Of a DNA stretch of 64,000 nt, positions 46,796-58,287 are shown piece after piece; positions within the stretch are counted from its first letter, which is position 1; the number at the start of each line of letters is the position of its first letter. The translations under genes and the position numbers were made by a program. Below the pieces are notes generated by a model. That model had not been told where the DNA came from, did not search any database, and was given only the letters and a program-made list of their open reading frames with translations. Origin of the DNA: Euclidia mi (taxonomy: Eukaryota; Arthropoda; Insecta; Lepidoptera; Erebidae); assembly GCA_944739405.2 (NCBI GenBank), contig OX123192.2, positions 44,382,486-44,446,485 on the forward strand, in the 5' to 3' direction.

Positions 46796-47269
46796 ACCTA
46801 ACAATATTGTGTATTATTTTCATAATTAAATCAAATTTTGATTATGTCAAGAGTCGATTCTGAGATGTGTTACTTATGGAAACTTATTATTATGATATAT
46901 GTTGTTATAGAAAGTCATTTTATGGCAAATGAAAGTTATCACTGTTGAGTTGTTAAGGCAAACGTTATTAGTATAAATGATATTAGTGCAAGTAAATATT
47001 ATGATCGGGGATGATTATGGCAAACAATATTAGTGCAAATTAATTTATGGAAAATGAGAGAATACCCAAAAATATGTCTAGTGTTGTTGATTGACTTGAT
47101 TGAATCGTGAAAAAAATTGTAATTTTATGATTATGGTCTTATTCTTGTACTTAATAACTCGGCAAAAATAAAGCTTGATGGTATTACCGATACAATTCCT
47201 TTCTTCTTGATGCTTCCTAAGTTGGGCCCCTTGATGGCCCTTGGTTACTTCCCTTGATGCCACCTTGGT

Positions 47270-47425
47270 TATAGGTCGCGCCACACAAGTTAGCGGATGT
47301 TAAATAAGCTACAAGCTGCGCAATATCCAATCAACGCGCAGCTTTATGTGAGGTTCAGTCAGGATTGGATATTTCGCAGCTTGCAGCTAACTTCACATTC
47401 ACCAACTTGTGTGGCGCGGCCTATA
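47270..47425. mobile_element. Hairpin MITE
   Basis: Arms pair along about 55 bases with small gaps. The left starts TATAGGTCGCGCCACACAAG, and the right is the complement of TATAGGCCGCGCCACACAAG. The inner parts carry CAATATCCAATC/GATTGGATATT. About 156 bases, no coding sequence. TA or TATAG may be the target. Confidence 0.75.
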
Positions 47426-47639
47426 CGTCCCTTATTATTTTCTGGTTGCTTCCCTTGATGCCTCGCCCGATACCCACTGGTTGTCTTTATATATTTTTTT
47501 ACTCGTCTAACCTGTTATGATGATCGTGGAGTGAGTGGGTCAGTTGTCGTTGACTAATTTTATTTTTCACCAAAGATGGCACACAACCGATTTTAATCGT
47601 GTACAAAATTCGAATAGTTCACTCGAGTTGATATATACT

Positions 47640-49230
47640 ACTCAAAACAAAATAAGGGCCACTAGTTTATTTACATTTAAGTGCACTTTAGTAAACTGAA
47701 AGTGACTGATAAGTAGCATTATATTGAAATTACGAACTCTTTGGTGTTTGATCTCTTTTATGCTGGTGTTCGTGTTCCTAATTTGAAAAGTATTGGACAT
47801 CAGTCCAAGAAAAAAATAATGTTATTCTTAAGTTTTTCTTCGATTGTCTTCTTAACTTGTCTCGGTTATTTTAGGAAAAAAGTTTCACTTTTCAATTTTA
47901 ATTGATTCATTTATCATCTCGCGTTAATCATGCCACCATTACGAAGACACATGAATACAATTACGGCAACCAGAGCCATTACTATGACTCAAGAAGGCCG
48001 TTCTCATCGTTACGTGGGTTTGCAGACTTTGCAGTTGGGATTTTCTTGAAGAGCTGTCCAAAATGTATGGAATTGCTTCCAAGAGACCGGCGGTGCTGCC
48101 AGGAGACTCGGTTCAGGTAGAGTTCGTGTAACAATGGCGCACGAGGATCGGTACATCCAACTAAGTGCTCGTCGTGATCGTACAGTTACGGGCCGTAAGT
48201 TACAACACCGCCTACGGCTGACAACGGGTACCCGTGTCAGTGATCAAACTATACGTAATCGATTGCACGAAGACCAGCAAATGTCAAGACGACGAGTTTT
48301 TCTAATTCCTCTGACCAGGGTTCAACGTGCAAACCGTTTAAGATTCTCCCGTCAGAATTTGAACTGGGGCATTAATCAGTGGGGCAAGGTGCTTTTTACA
48401 GACGAAAGCAAAGTAATTTTTTTTAATGATGATCGGCGTGTTAGGGTGTGGAGACCACGCGGCGAGCAGTTTACGGAGTTCTGCATCCACGAAGTTGACC
48501 GTTTTGGTGGTCCCAACGTAATGGTTTGGGGTGGGATTAGTTTACACGGTAAAACCGAGCTCCATTTTACCATTTTAAACGCGGGTACCGTAACTGCAGA
48601 ACGTTACATCGAGGATGTCATCAGGCCTCAAGTGATCCCATTTACACAGCGAGTGGGGCCTGGATTCATCCTGAAGCAAGACAATACCCGTGCACACACG
48701 GTTAGATCGACCTAAACTGTCCTAGAAGGGTCTCATATTGAGGTATTACCATGGCCAGCTAACAGTCTGGACTTTATTCCAATCGAGCAATTGTGGGACC
48801 AATTGAAACGAAGGGTTAGAGTGAATGAGCAAAGGGTCTACAATCAATAGCAGCTGATTGACGCTTTAAAACGTGCCTGGGAGGAGATTCCCAATGAAAA
48901 AGTGAGGAATTTGATCCAGAGTATGCACACAAGGCTTCTGGAGTGTATTGCTAAGAGTGTAGGACATACTCGTTACTAAAAAGAAGAAACAAAAGTGACA
49001 AGAACAGTATTTTGTATTTTTTCGGTGATTTCTTTGTTCATGGTTTTCATTCAATATGGCCAATGTCATTATGGACTTAAAAAACAATTCCTGATCATTA
49101 TTTTAAACAATTGTTAGCCTTTATTATAACCAATAACATTATTTTGTAGTTATATAAGTTAAACAATTGTTTTTATTGTTTTCATGGTACAGCAAAAAAT
49201 CTTAGTGGCCCTTATTTTGTTTTGAGTATT
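47640..49230 (+). mobile_element. Tc1-like transposon, full length
   Basis: Inverted termini CTCAAAACAAAATAAGGGCC at the left and its complement at the right, flanked by TA on both sides. One transposase frame of normal length lies inside, with three nonsense codons. About 1.59 kb, the usual size. Confidence 0.85.
47930..48979 (+). pseudogene. Tc1 transposase with three nonsense codons
   Basis: A single frame of 350 codons from ATG at 47930 to TAA at 48979, the normal length for Tc1/mariner transposase, with no frameshift. Internal stops: TGA at 48047, TAA at about 48713 and TAG at about 48848. By comparison with the copy at 45402-45992 the last two replace Gln codons, and the first is consistent with an Arg codon, so all three fit C-to-T changes. 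Domains: paired-type DNA-binding region (residues about 1-120, with RLTTGTRVSDQTIRNRLHE), then TDESKV (first Asp), KQDNTRAHT (second Asp) and IPIEQLWDQ (Glu). Confidence 0.85.
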
Positions 49231-49294
49231 ATATATATATATATATATACATACATACATACACATACATACATACATACATAGACTCACGCCT

Positions 49295-49345
<51 letters not shown>
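49231..49345. repeat. AT and TACA microsatellites
   Basis: (TA)n, (CATA)n and (TA)n again, followed by a T run, between the Tc1 right terminus and the inner end of the right inverted arm. Confidence 0.9.
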
Positions 49346-49350
<5 letters not shown>

Positions 49351-50420
49351 TTTTAATTATTCTTAATTTTCAAAAACAGCTCAGCTGATTTCGATAAAAT
49401 TTAAAGGGACCAACATTGAAATTTGACCTATGAAAAAAAGAACCATTGAAAACGGTTCCTTATTGGCGGAGTAGTCCGCAAAATAAATATTCAAAAAAAC
49501 ATACAGTCGAATTGATAACCTCCTTCTTCAAGTGGATTATAAATCAAATAACTATGACTTGCAATATAATTCTTAAACTACTAGTACGATTTAAATGAAA
49601 TTTGGAAATGTACCTCGTCATACGATATTCTCTTAGTTAGGTATTAAACATTCAGACGTCTAGGTTATCCATATGGGCTAAATTGCACCTGGAACCCAAC
49701 ATCCTAAGATCGGAGATAGCAACGGCCATTGGATCGTATTCAATTACAGCTAAAGTGTTGAAGGCTCTGGGTGAAAAAGGTGTTGACACACTGCACAACA
49801 TCTGCAACCAAGTATAGTGGAATGGCAAGTGGCCCAAGGCACATAAAAAAGATCGATCAAAAACTGTGATAATTATCGCACACTCGCTTTAATTTGTCAC
49901 GCTAGCAAAGTCTTGTTCATAAACAACCGGGTCCGGTATTATCTTGACTGGCAGATCCCGCAAGAACAGGCCGGTTTTGTCCAGGGAAAAGGCACGCGTG
50001 TACGAATATTAAACGTCAGGCAAATTGTGGAAAAATGCTATGAGTTCGACACACCTGTCATAATGTGCTTCGTCGACTATAGTAAGGCATTTGACTGTGT
50101 CAACTGGGACTGTCTATTTTTATTTATTTAGGTTTGCTAACAATTGTAACAGTAATACATGCAAATATTATAAACATCTTACGATCTAGAGTAACAGTTA
50201 CATCCAATTATAAGCAAACACCACTTACACTTACAGTAACAAACATAAGTAAGTATTACTAATAACAACTTAAAAAAAGTACGGATTACAGTTCAGTTTT
50301 TTTTTACATAGCATACCTTTTCCTGATACAAAAATTCGCCAAGCATACAGAAATACATTTATAAGAAAGTATTAAATTTTATAGTTTTGCGATATTTAGT
50401 AAGAGAATCAGCAAATATAT

Positions 50421-53377
50421 CTGTGCCTCCGGTGAAAACTGATATAACTGGAGTTCTATCAAAATTTACTTTTTAAATGCACTTGTATCAGAAAAAAAAT
50501 CTCTACATTTCTGTCTAATCGACATTTTGATACGACTCATATTTCCAGAGATAGTATGATACATGTAGGCCAAAAAAATATGTATTAAGAGATAATGACG
50601 TGTAAAATAATTTAACTCAACATAAATCGTTACATATATTAGAATAGCTAGATAGTGTTCTGTGTAAAAAAATATATGTTAAGTTATATTCAAATACATT
50701 TGTAAACTTTACCTTTAATAAATGTGATTAATGATATAAATTCAGTTATATTTACACGAAGATATTGTGCGTAATTTACTGGTATAACTTCAGATATATC
50801 AGTTAACACAAAGACAAAAGTAAAGAATTGTTTGTTTCAAATGATTCAAATGAAGTTATATTATTACACACGTGAATATTACGCAAAATACGCAACAAAA
50901 AATGTGTATAGTGATACTACTTTTAACGCGGGGGGTTGCGCGGGCACAGGGGGCGACATTACGGGAAATATGCGAGCCGCGCGGGGTCAGTGGCGAGAAA
51001 GCATTTAAAGGGAGAGTACGCACGCGCCTGCGCAGCGGATCGCTATGGCTCACAACGTGCTACGTATTACATGTATCAATTTACACAAATTATAAGTTGT
51101 TACTGTAAATAGTTGTTATTAAGTTATTATATCATCTAACACTAAACTACCGTTTTAGTTATATCATTTTACACATTGTATTATAATAACTTTTAGGAGT
51201 GTATCTATTATAAGTAAAATTTTATTAACATATTAGAATACTTTGGATCGGAATATGATATTTTACCTTACACAATAAGAACTATTCGAATAATTAGAAC
51301 CATGGAACAACCACTCGGAAGTGATTTTAGCGCGTACCTGTTATAAAATGCCATAACAAACATCGACATTGAAAATTGTGTATCTCTAGTACAGTTGGAA
51401 GAATCCTTTGACAATGTACCGATACACCGCGACGCGCGTAACTTGCTGGCTCGGCGGTGAGTTAAAAGACGCTAAATAAGTCCCGCCAAAGTGATACCGC
51501 CGGCGAGGGTATTGCCATATTTTTGGAAAATGTAAAAAAAAATTAGGGTCATTTGTATTTACTAACATGCATTTTGAAATCCAATAACTTTTTTATTTCT
51601 ACGAATATACATATTTGTGTATGTTGCTTTGAATGTTTTTAGAATCCCTATATTATTATGCCCCTTTTGGATCGGACAGAGTTTATTTTAGCACATTGTA
51701 TAGTTTGACCATTACTACTTTATAGACCATAGGTATTTTTATTGTTTCAGCAATTTTCAGAACATACAAAACGCATGCTAAGTATGTTAAATAAGGACGT
51801 CGAACACCTTAGCCCTCAATCACCATTTCATGCTGATAATAATGAGGAAATTATGTAGGTATAATAGCGAGCTTCCTGTGCATACTTCAACTCCTCAGAA
51901 TGATATAATATTGAACAAAGTAATTGACGATGAGCAATTTTAAATGATGGCGAATTTTGGTTCGTCGAGCAGTGATGATTATATCCCCGGTTCTGATGAA
52001 AGTGATAGTAGTGACACTAGTACCTACTATCGTAAAAAGAACAAGTTGCTAAAACATCGCGCTTTATTAAGGTCGACACAGCCTCCAACGTTGATCTGAT
52101 TCTACAGCCGAAAATAATATGCATGGAGATATTATTGATAGCGTTCTAGAACATCTATTCTCTGAGGAATTCAACCAAAATCCAGGGCCGACGTTTGTAT
52201 TTTGGGATGATAAGAATATTTCTAGAAAAGGTTGTAAAAGAAAGATCAGGAGTGCTAACTTAGAACGATGAAGTGGACGAAGTGAGAGGACTATTTTACG
52301 CAACCAAGGGCAAGCATATGTCACAAAAAGTGTAAAATTTAAAAGACCAAAAGAACTTAAACATTTACCGGAATGTATATTAAAATGTAGAGAAAAGTTT
52401 CCAAAAACAGTGTTGCAGAAAGTTTTGAATGAATATTGGTCACATGGTTGTTACGACAAAAATGCACAATATATAAGTAATGGCATAATAATAGGTAACA
52501 AGCGTACTCCTTAAATTGCACCAAAAAAGACAAAGGAACACACTAATAAGTAAATGATTATTAATGTTAATGAATGATACAATATTTGCAAAAAATGTTT
52601 TTAGTTACTTTTGATGAAAGAAATAGATTTGTCCAAACACTTTGTGAAAAGAAAATTAAATAACAGAATATGGTATTGGCCCAGCGAAAAAGGACGGGCA
52701 GCAAGCAGCAAGTTACAAAAAAGTTAGTGATGAACGACTGGATCTTACAAAACAGTATATTTTATTATTTCCTGCGTATGAAAGCCACTATGGCCGCATT
52801 CAGATATTTTTTTTTTATTTTAAATATGTGTGTTTTATTTTATAAATACCAAGAGCTTAAAATAAAATTAGTTACAAATATAATTTTACACAAAAATGTT
52901 GAATATATAAGTAAACTTATAGCATTATACACAAAAAATAGCGTCGTTATAAGTGATATATCTTAATAAATATTAAATTAGAAAAATTTTAAGCTTCTAG
53001 ACCGATTTTTAACAAAAAGTTATATTAGTTTTGTTCTACAATATTTTTCTTGAATCAATTAATATCAGTGTTTACGAGAATTGCATGTGTTGTGTAAGAT
53101 GATATAACTTAACATACATTAGTTTACACGGACATTATGTTGGTGCACTTTGATATAGTTGACAGTTTTTCCGTAATATTTTCCTGATTTTGTAATAAAA
53201 TATTACAGAATCCTGTAATATTAAAGAATAACGATGCAACTTTTATTTCACATTAAGTTTTTTGCAAAATTATTGATAACAATATTTTTATATGAAATAG
53301 AAAATAAACAAAACTTTAAGTTGCTCTACTGAAAAGTTGACATTTTGAAGTTGTATCAGTTTTCACCGGAGGCACAG
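50421..53377 (+). mobile_element. DNA transposon with ATAT target duplication (Sola-like?)
   Basis: Terminal inverted repeats of about 28 bases: CTGTGCCTCCGGTGAAAACT then GATATAAC at the left, and the same with GATACAAC at the right in complement. It is flanked by ATAT at 50417-50420 and 53378-53381. The left arm gives the empty site, a single ATAT. The interior is mostly AT-rich with a GC-rich island at 50925-51060. Decayed coding at 51950-52520 contains SSSDDYIPGSDESDSS and, near 52310-52500, RNQGQAYVTKS, RPKELKHLPECILKCREKFP and NEYWSHGCYDKNAQYIS. A 4-bp target and this C..KC....YW domain recall Sola elements. That class call is tentative. Confidence 0.65.
51950..52520 (+). pseudogene. Transposase N-terminal remnant, multiple stops
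   Basis: Begins near MMANFGSSSSDDYIPGSDES, an acidic Ser-rich region, and runs through several frame breaks to a Cys- and Trp-containing block (PECILKCREKFPKTVLQKVL, NEYWSHGCYDKN). No DDE catalytic part follows before the right terminus, so the element is internally deleted. Confidence 0.5.
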
Positions 53378-55257
53378 ATATCAACATCGTGATTGCAGAG
53401 GTTAAGCAGCTTGCACATGCGAGGGACAGGAGAAGTAGAGCCTGAAACAGTTTTTCTGGGTGGCGGATAAAGGAGACTGATGTATACTCTAGGATATTTG
53501 TATGGCACTCTAAAATTTATTCTATAAAGGAGTTGTGTACAGTCAATTTTGTTGCGGACAAGTTTTTATAAGAAAACCAGGTCTAAATATTTTCTTCTCT
53601 TTTTAAGTTTTTCCATTCTGTATTTTTTAAGTTTATACTGATAAGAAACCATTCTTGGGAAACGCGGGGGCGACAAGTGCCACAGAAATCTTTTTTGAAT
53701 TCTTTCTAGCCTTAAAATATGAACGGCATAATGCGGTCGCCAAACTACACAACAGTATTCTAAATGACTTCTCACAAAACTATTGTATAACAAAAAAGTT
53801 GTATGAGGCTTGCGAAAATCCTTTCCATTTCTTACAATAAAGCCCAGAGATCTAGATGCTTTCCTAATGATCATTTCCAAATGAGGTACAAAGGTTAACT
53901 TTTTGTCTAACAAAACGCCTAAATCTCTAACACAATCACATTCATTTAATTCTACGCCGTTGATCGAGTATTTTGATGTTATTTGGTCAATCTCACGAGT
54001 AAACTTCATAAACTGACATTTATTTGGATTCAATTGCATACCATTGTTATGACACCATATAGACAACGAATCCAGATCTTTCTGAAGAAGTAGGGCATCA
54101 TTAAGTGACTATACAGGCTTAAAGGTTTTAAGGTCATATGCGAATAGCAGGGCAGGGGTGAAAGCAGTTCGGCAGGTCATTGATAAACATATTAAATAAT
54201 AATGGCCCTAAGTGTGATCCTTGAGGCACTCCTGAAGTTATAGAGCGTGTGGATGATTTGAAGCCATTCAATACAACCTTGGAGTCACGATAGCTTAAGT
54301 ATGATTTTATCCACTTGTAGATTGGTCCACCAAATCCGTACATACATAATTTTTCTATGGAGGTCTTATCTGAACTGGGTGTACCTCATCACTTGATTGC
54401 ACTTCTGCAATCTTTATATCACAAGAACCAAAGTGTGGTGAGGATTGACGGTACAAAATCTAAACCATTCAGTTTTGAAAAAGGAGTTTGACATGGCTGC
54501 GTCCTTTTACCCATCCTATTCAATATAAACGGTGAATATATAGTGAGGCGTACGTACGATAGCTGGGAGGGACGCATCACCATTGGTGGACGCAAAATCT
54601 GTAATTTGTGTTATGCAGACGACACCGCCTTGCTAGCGTCAGATGACGCCGAGATGATCACCTTACTGGATAGGATGGAGCGCATCAGCAGTGAACTAGG
54701 TCTCTCTATAAACAGGTCCAAAACGAAGATCATGGTCATAGATCGCACAGGCAAGCTTGAGCCCACTGGGTCACTCAATTTAGAGACGCTTTATATACCT
54801 GGGTTCAAGCATTAGTAATAATGGTTCTTGTGAATCTGAGGTGCGAAGAAGGATCGCGATGGCAAAAGGAGCCATGGCACTGCTGTCAAAGATATGTCTA
54901 GAATATCTCTCTGAAAACCAAGATCAATCTTGTATGCACTCTGGTGTTCTCCATATTCTTGTATGGCGCCGAGACATGGACCTTGAAGAAAGATGACCGT
55001 GATCGCACTGATGCTTTCGAGATGTGGTGCTGGAGGAAGAGGCTGGACATCCCTTGGACAGCACACCGCACCAACGTATCGATCATACAGGAGCTCAAGA
55101 TCCAGACGAGGTTTTCCACCATCTGCCTGCGCAGAGTTCTAAAGTACTTCAGGCACATTGCGAGGAAAGACAGTGATAACTTGGAAAAGTTAATAATCAC
55201 TGGCAAAGTGGAAGTAAAAAGACCGAGAGGCAGAAGCCCGATACGTTGGATCGACCA

Positions 55258-55318
55258 GATCCGCACGACTCTTAACACCACGGTACACGATACCGTGGTG
55301 TTAAGAGTCGTGCGGATC
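55258..55318. repeat. 61-bp perfect palindromic insertion in RTE C-terminus
   Basis: 28-base arms (55258-55285 and 55291-55318) pair perfectly around CACGA. The right arm interrupts the normal protein order between NTTVHD and ALHSAADRNRW, so it is an inverted templated copy of the preceding 28 bases. In the left duplication arm a shortened version (41175-41207) keeps the 14-base inner arms. Confidence 0.85.
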
Positions 55319-56739
55319 GCTCTCCACTCAGCAGCAGATAGGAATAGATGGCAGGAAGTGGTCCGCAAAAGACTGTTGTCCACGAGGTGGTCACGACCCT
55401 CAGCATTGAGGAAACCGACGCGAGAAGAAGGTTATCCAATCTCGAGTAAATAGGTAGGCAGGTATCTTCTGCGTTAGTGTGCTACAACCTCGACAACATA
55501 TTTGCTTAACATCAGGCAGTACGTAGTACATCGATATGGTTAGAACAAAAATGCTAACTCAATTATGACTGTAATAAGCTTTTTTTATCCTGGATAACGC
55601 TCGTATTTAATCAGGGTGCACGGCATTGAACCCAAAAAAATCGAACAAAAAAGCTCAGTCGTTAGTTTTACCGAAGCCATTCAGGCCATTTTCAAGTCTC
55701 TGTAACTTCGTTCTGGATAAAGCTAGACATCTGAACATTTCATTATCAAGAGAAAATCTTTATAATAATAGTAGATTGTATGACAAGGGAGCAAAATGTT
55801 ATTTTTACGGCGAGGGCGCTTCTTTGAACCGCGAGCGAAGCGAAGGATTCTAACGTAGAATCCTGAGCGCAGCGAGGGGTTCAAAATATATTGCCCGAGG
55901 AAAAAATAATTTGCTCTCGAGTCATATACTTTACTTTCAATCCCCTTTCTATGAGAAAATAAATAAGATACGGTGTTATGTAATTAATGAATATATTTAA
56001 TAAAATAAGACGTGTGAATATAAGTTAAAACAATTACAAATTTATATTTTCCTCTTTCACAACTCGACGTAGAACTCATTATTTTTGCAAATTTCAATAA
56101 AGTATGTACCTACTGATTACGAGAACAGAGTCGTAATTCGCGCGCTGTTTTTTTGTTAGCGCGGGTCACGCCCGTGCAGCCAACACGTACCAGCCAGTTA
56201 TTTATACAATTTTCGTTCAATTTCTATGTATGATATACGTTCCAAATTCAAATCACTTTTCCGCCCGCTAAAAAGTGCTTAACAGAAAAGAGCTATTTTC
56301 CTCCAACTAAAAGAGGAACAAAGCGACACTTTTCGAATAGAAGGGATGAAAAATATATTACAGAGTTTCATCCAAATCGAATTAGTACTTTAAAATTATT
56401 GATTGTCACACTCACTCAACGATCTTCATAAAATTCTAAGGTATTTCTTGCAGACATAGGTACAAGCTTGTAATTTTGATGATCATTATCATTAAGCCTA
56501 AAAAATATATAAAAATCTTTAAACCTTCAGGAAAAATTCAAACAAATGTACCTTTTTAATTTTGGTCTAGTTTTCATATTTTAGAATCTACACAAATAAG
56601 TTTGTGAACCTTAGTAGTACGTAGATTAGGTATTAATTACTCCACCAAGATAACTTTGCTGTTTAGAATTCGGAATTCAGTTTATGTCCCTACTAGATTC
56701 AAATATTTTTGGCAATCTAGAAGTACTCGTAGGGTAGGA

Positions 56740-56985
56740 TCAGGATAGGGATCAGGCAGGCACCGGGAAGGGACCGCCGTGGAGCACGGGTGGAGGTGCA
56801 TAAGTCGGGGCCCGGGGGATGGGGTTTCACGGGAAGAGGGCATTGGTTGCGGTTCACAGGTGAGGACACGGGTGGGGGTTCACGGGTGAGGACAAGGGTG
56901 GGGGTTCACTGGTGAGGGCACGGGGGGGTTCGCGGGTGGAGTACATAAGTGGGGATGCAGGTGCGAACTCATGGGTAAGGAAGGA
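56740..56985. repeat. GC-rich degenerate minisatellite, right
   Basis: Inverted counterpart of 39338-39560, with units like GTGGGGGTTCACGGGTGAGG. It stops abruptly at 56985 next to TTAAGGATTGATCC. Confidence 0.85.
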
Positions 56986-56986
56986 G

Positions 56987-58287
56987 TTAAGGATTGATCC
57001 AAACTTTTTGATTTTAAATAGTTTTCGGTACAAAGACCCAAGGTCTCCGACATTGTCATAACCGGCGATCGAAAAACTAAATGTTAACTTGCATATTTAG
57101 TTCTGCGTGCGCATCGTCACATGGCATGAGATGCGTACCTAGGACTAACTACGTGCGCATTATCAGATTAATTTTATGGATAGATAACCAAGTTAAAGTG
57201 GCGGTGAATACTGGTTTTACTATAATAATTTAAACCTTTGTATATTGCTCTAAATATATGCTACAATTATTGTGATCCTTAGGTTTGCCATTTGAGTTGT
57301 TTTACGTATTCAAATAATAATAAAACGTATTTGACGAAATCTTATTTCGGAAAAACATTAACAAAGAAGCTTTAATATATGAAACACATTATTCATGTAA
57401 ATAAAGTAGAATTATCTCATTAATTTTCCTTTTGAACTACAGCCCTGTTTACTTCAAAAAATATTTTTTTAACTGTTATTAAGCCTTCTACATCTACGTT
57501 TGGAGGCTTGGAAGGTACGGGGTGGTAAATTTTAACAAAAAACTGGCCAAGAGAAGACTATAGCTTAATTCAAAAGGCATGGCACATTTCATCTTTAAAA
57601 ACATACCATGCTCCATGGAAAGCATTGTTGACAAGATGCGAGGTTCTTGGTCTTAACCCTAACAAACCAGACGCAGCATCAGTAGCACAACATTTGAGTT
57701 TTCTACACAGAGTGAAGAAGTTGTCTACCAGTACCATAAAATTACATAAATCAGTTATTGTTACATTTGCTGACCCCACTAATAGGGATTCTATAACGAA
57801 CAGCCCAATAGTTAAGCAAATTATCAAAGCCATTGAATTATCAAAGCCACCTTCAGTTAAAAAACAAATTTGGGATGTTAAGCATCTAATTAATTGGTTA
57901 GAGAACATTTCAATTCAGGAAGATAGTATTTTTCTAATTTCGCGCCATCTCGCTCTATTACTATTGTTAGCATCTGGGAGAAGAATCCATGACCTTACCT
58001 TACTTAAGATTGATGAAAATAGCATGCTAATAGATGAATCGTCAGTTACTTTCTGGCCAGAATTTGGTTCTAAAACCGATAATCACTCCTATAGGCAATC
58101 CGCCTATAGGACTCAAGTCCAGACAAGTCCCAAGTCGGAATCTTGATCCCGTTCTATGGATCAGGTTATATCTTAATGTGTCAGATTCAAGAAGAAACGC
58201 GGCGGCAATCAGATTCAGTCTTTGTTTATCAACTCTAGAGGTCGAGTAGCACCTGCTTCCAAAGCAGTCATTGCAGGATGGATAAAA
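56987..58287 (+). repeat. Inverted pair with tyrosine recombinase, left copy
   Basis: About 1.30 kb, the inverted counterpart of 61000-62297. It starts TTAAGGATTGATCC, with a ~470-base non-coding leader, then the recombinase frame. It diverges from its partner after 'gcaggatggataaaa', where a piggyBac fragment begins. Confidence 0.85.
57490..58287 (+). pseudogene. Tyrosine recombinase N-terminal part, left copy
   Basis: The frame covers the SAM-like core-binding region (WKALLTRCEVLGLNPNKPDA, SFLHRVKKLSTSTIKLHKSV) and the start of the catalytic domain (RHLALLLLLASGRRIHDLTL, with the first catalytic Arg). It carries a small duplication near 58085-58115 ('aggcaatccgcctatagga') and a frame break near 58230 that is shared with the right copy. 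The C-terminal half with the catalytic Tyr is missing. Confidence 0.7.

Larger units (their letters stand above)
50118..54354 (-). mobile_element. LINE-B, right-arm copy, with Sola-like insertion
   Basis: Flanked by CTAT (50114-50117 and 54355-54358), the same site as in the left arm. Coding blocks match the left copy (GGPIYKWIKSYLSYRDSKVV, GSHLGPLLFNMFINDLP, PNKCQFMKFTREIDQITSK, PPRFPRMVSYQYKL). It is interrupted by the element at 50421-53377. Confidence 0.8.
49660..55460 (+). mobile_element. RTE-like retrotransposon, right-arm copy, interrupted
   Basis: The + strand frames begin at 49660. At 49913 comes the VRYYLDWQIPQEQAGFVQGK then IMCFVDYSKAFDCVNWD part of the RT, cut after that Asp by LINE-B. 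The frame resumes near 54355 with LSELGVPHHL-like sequence, then KICNLCYADDTALLASDD (catalytic YADD intact), RSKTKIMVI, GAETWTLKKDDRDRTDAFEM, IQELKIQTRFSTICLRRVL and RPRGRSPIRWIDQIRT, and ends at 55451. A 28-base inverted-copy insertion (55291-55318) lies in the C-terminal region. Confidence 0.75.
49340..56985 (-). repeat. Right arm of a large inverted duplication
   Basis: Inverted counterpart of 39338-44465. It is longer because a 2.96 kb transposon (50421-53377) is inserted in it. It keeps about 120 bases of RTE sequence (55305-55425) that the left arm has lost, and lacks the left arm's SINE and tandem duplication. It ends in minisatellite at 56985, where an unrelated inverted pair starts. 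Confidence 0.85.
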
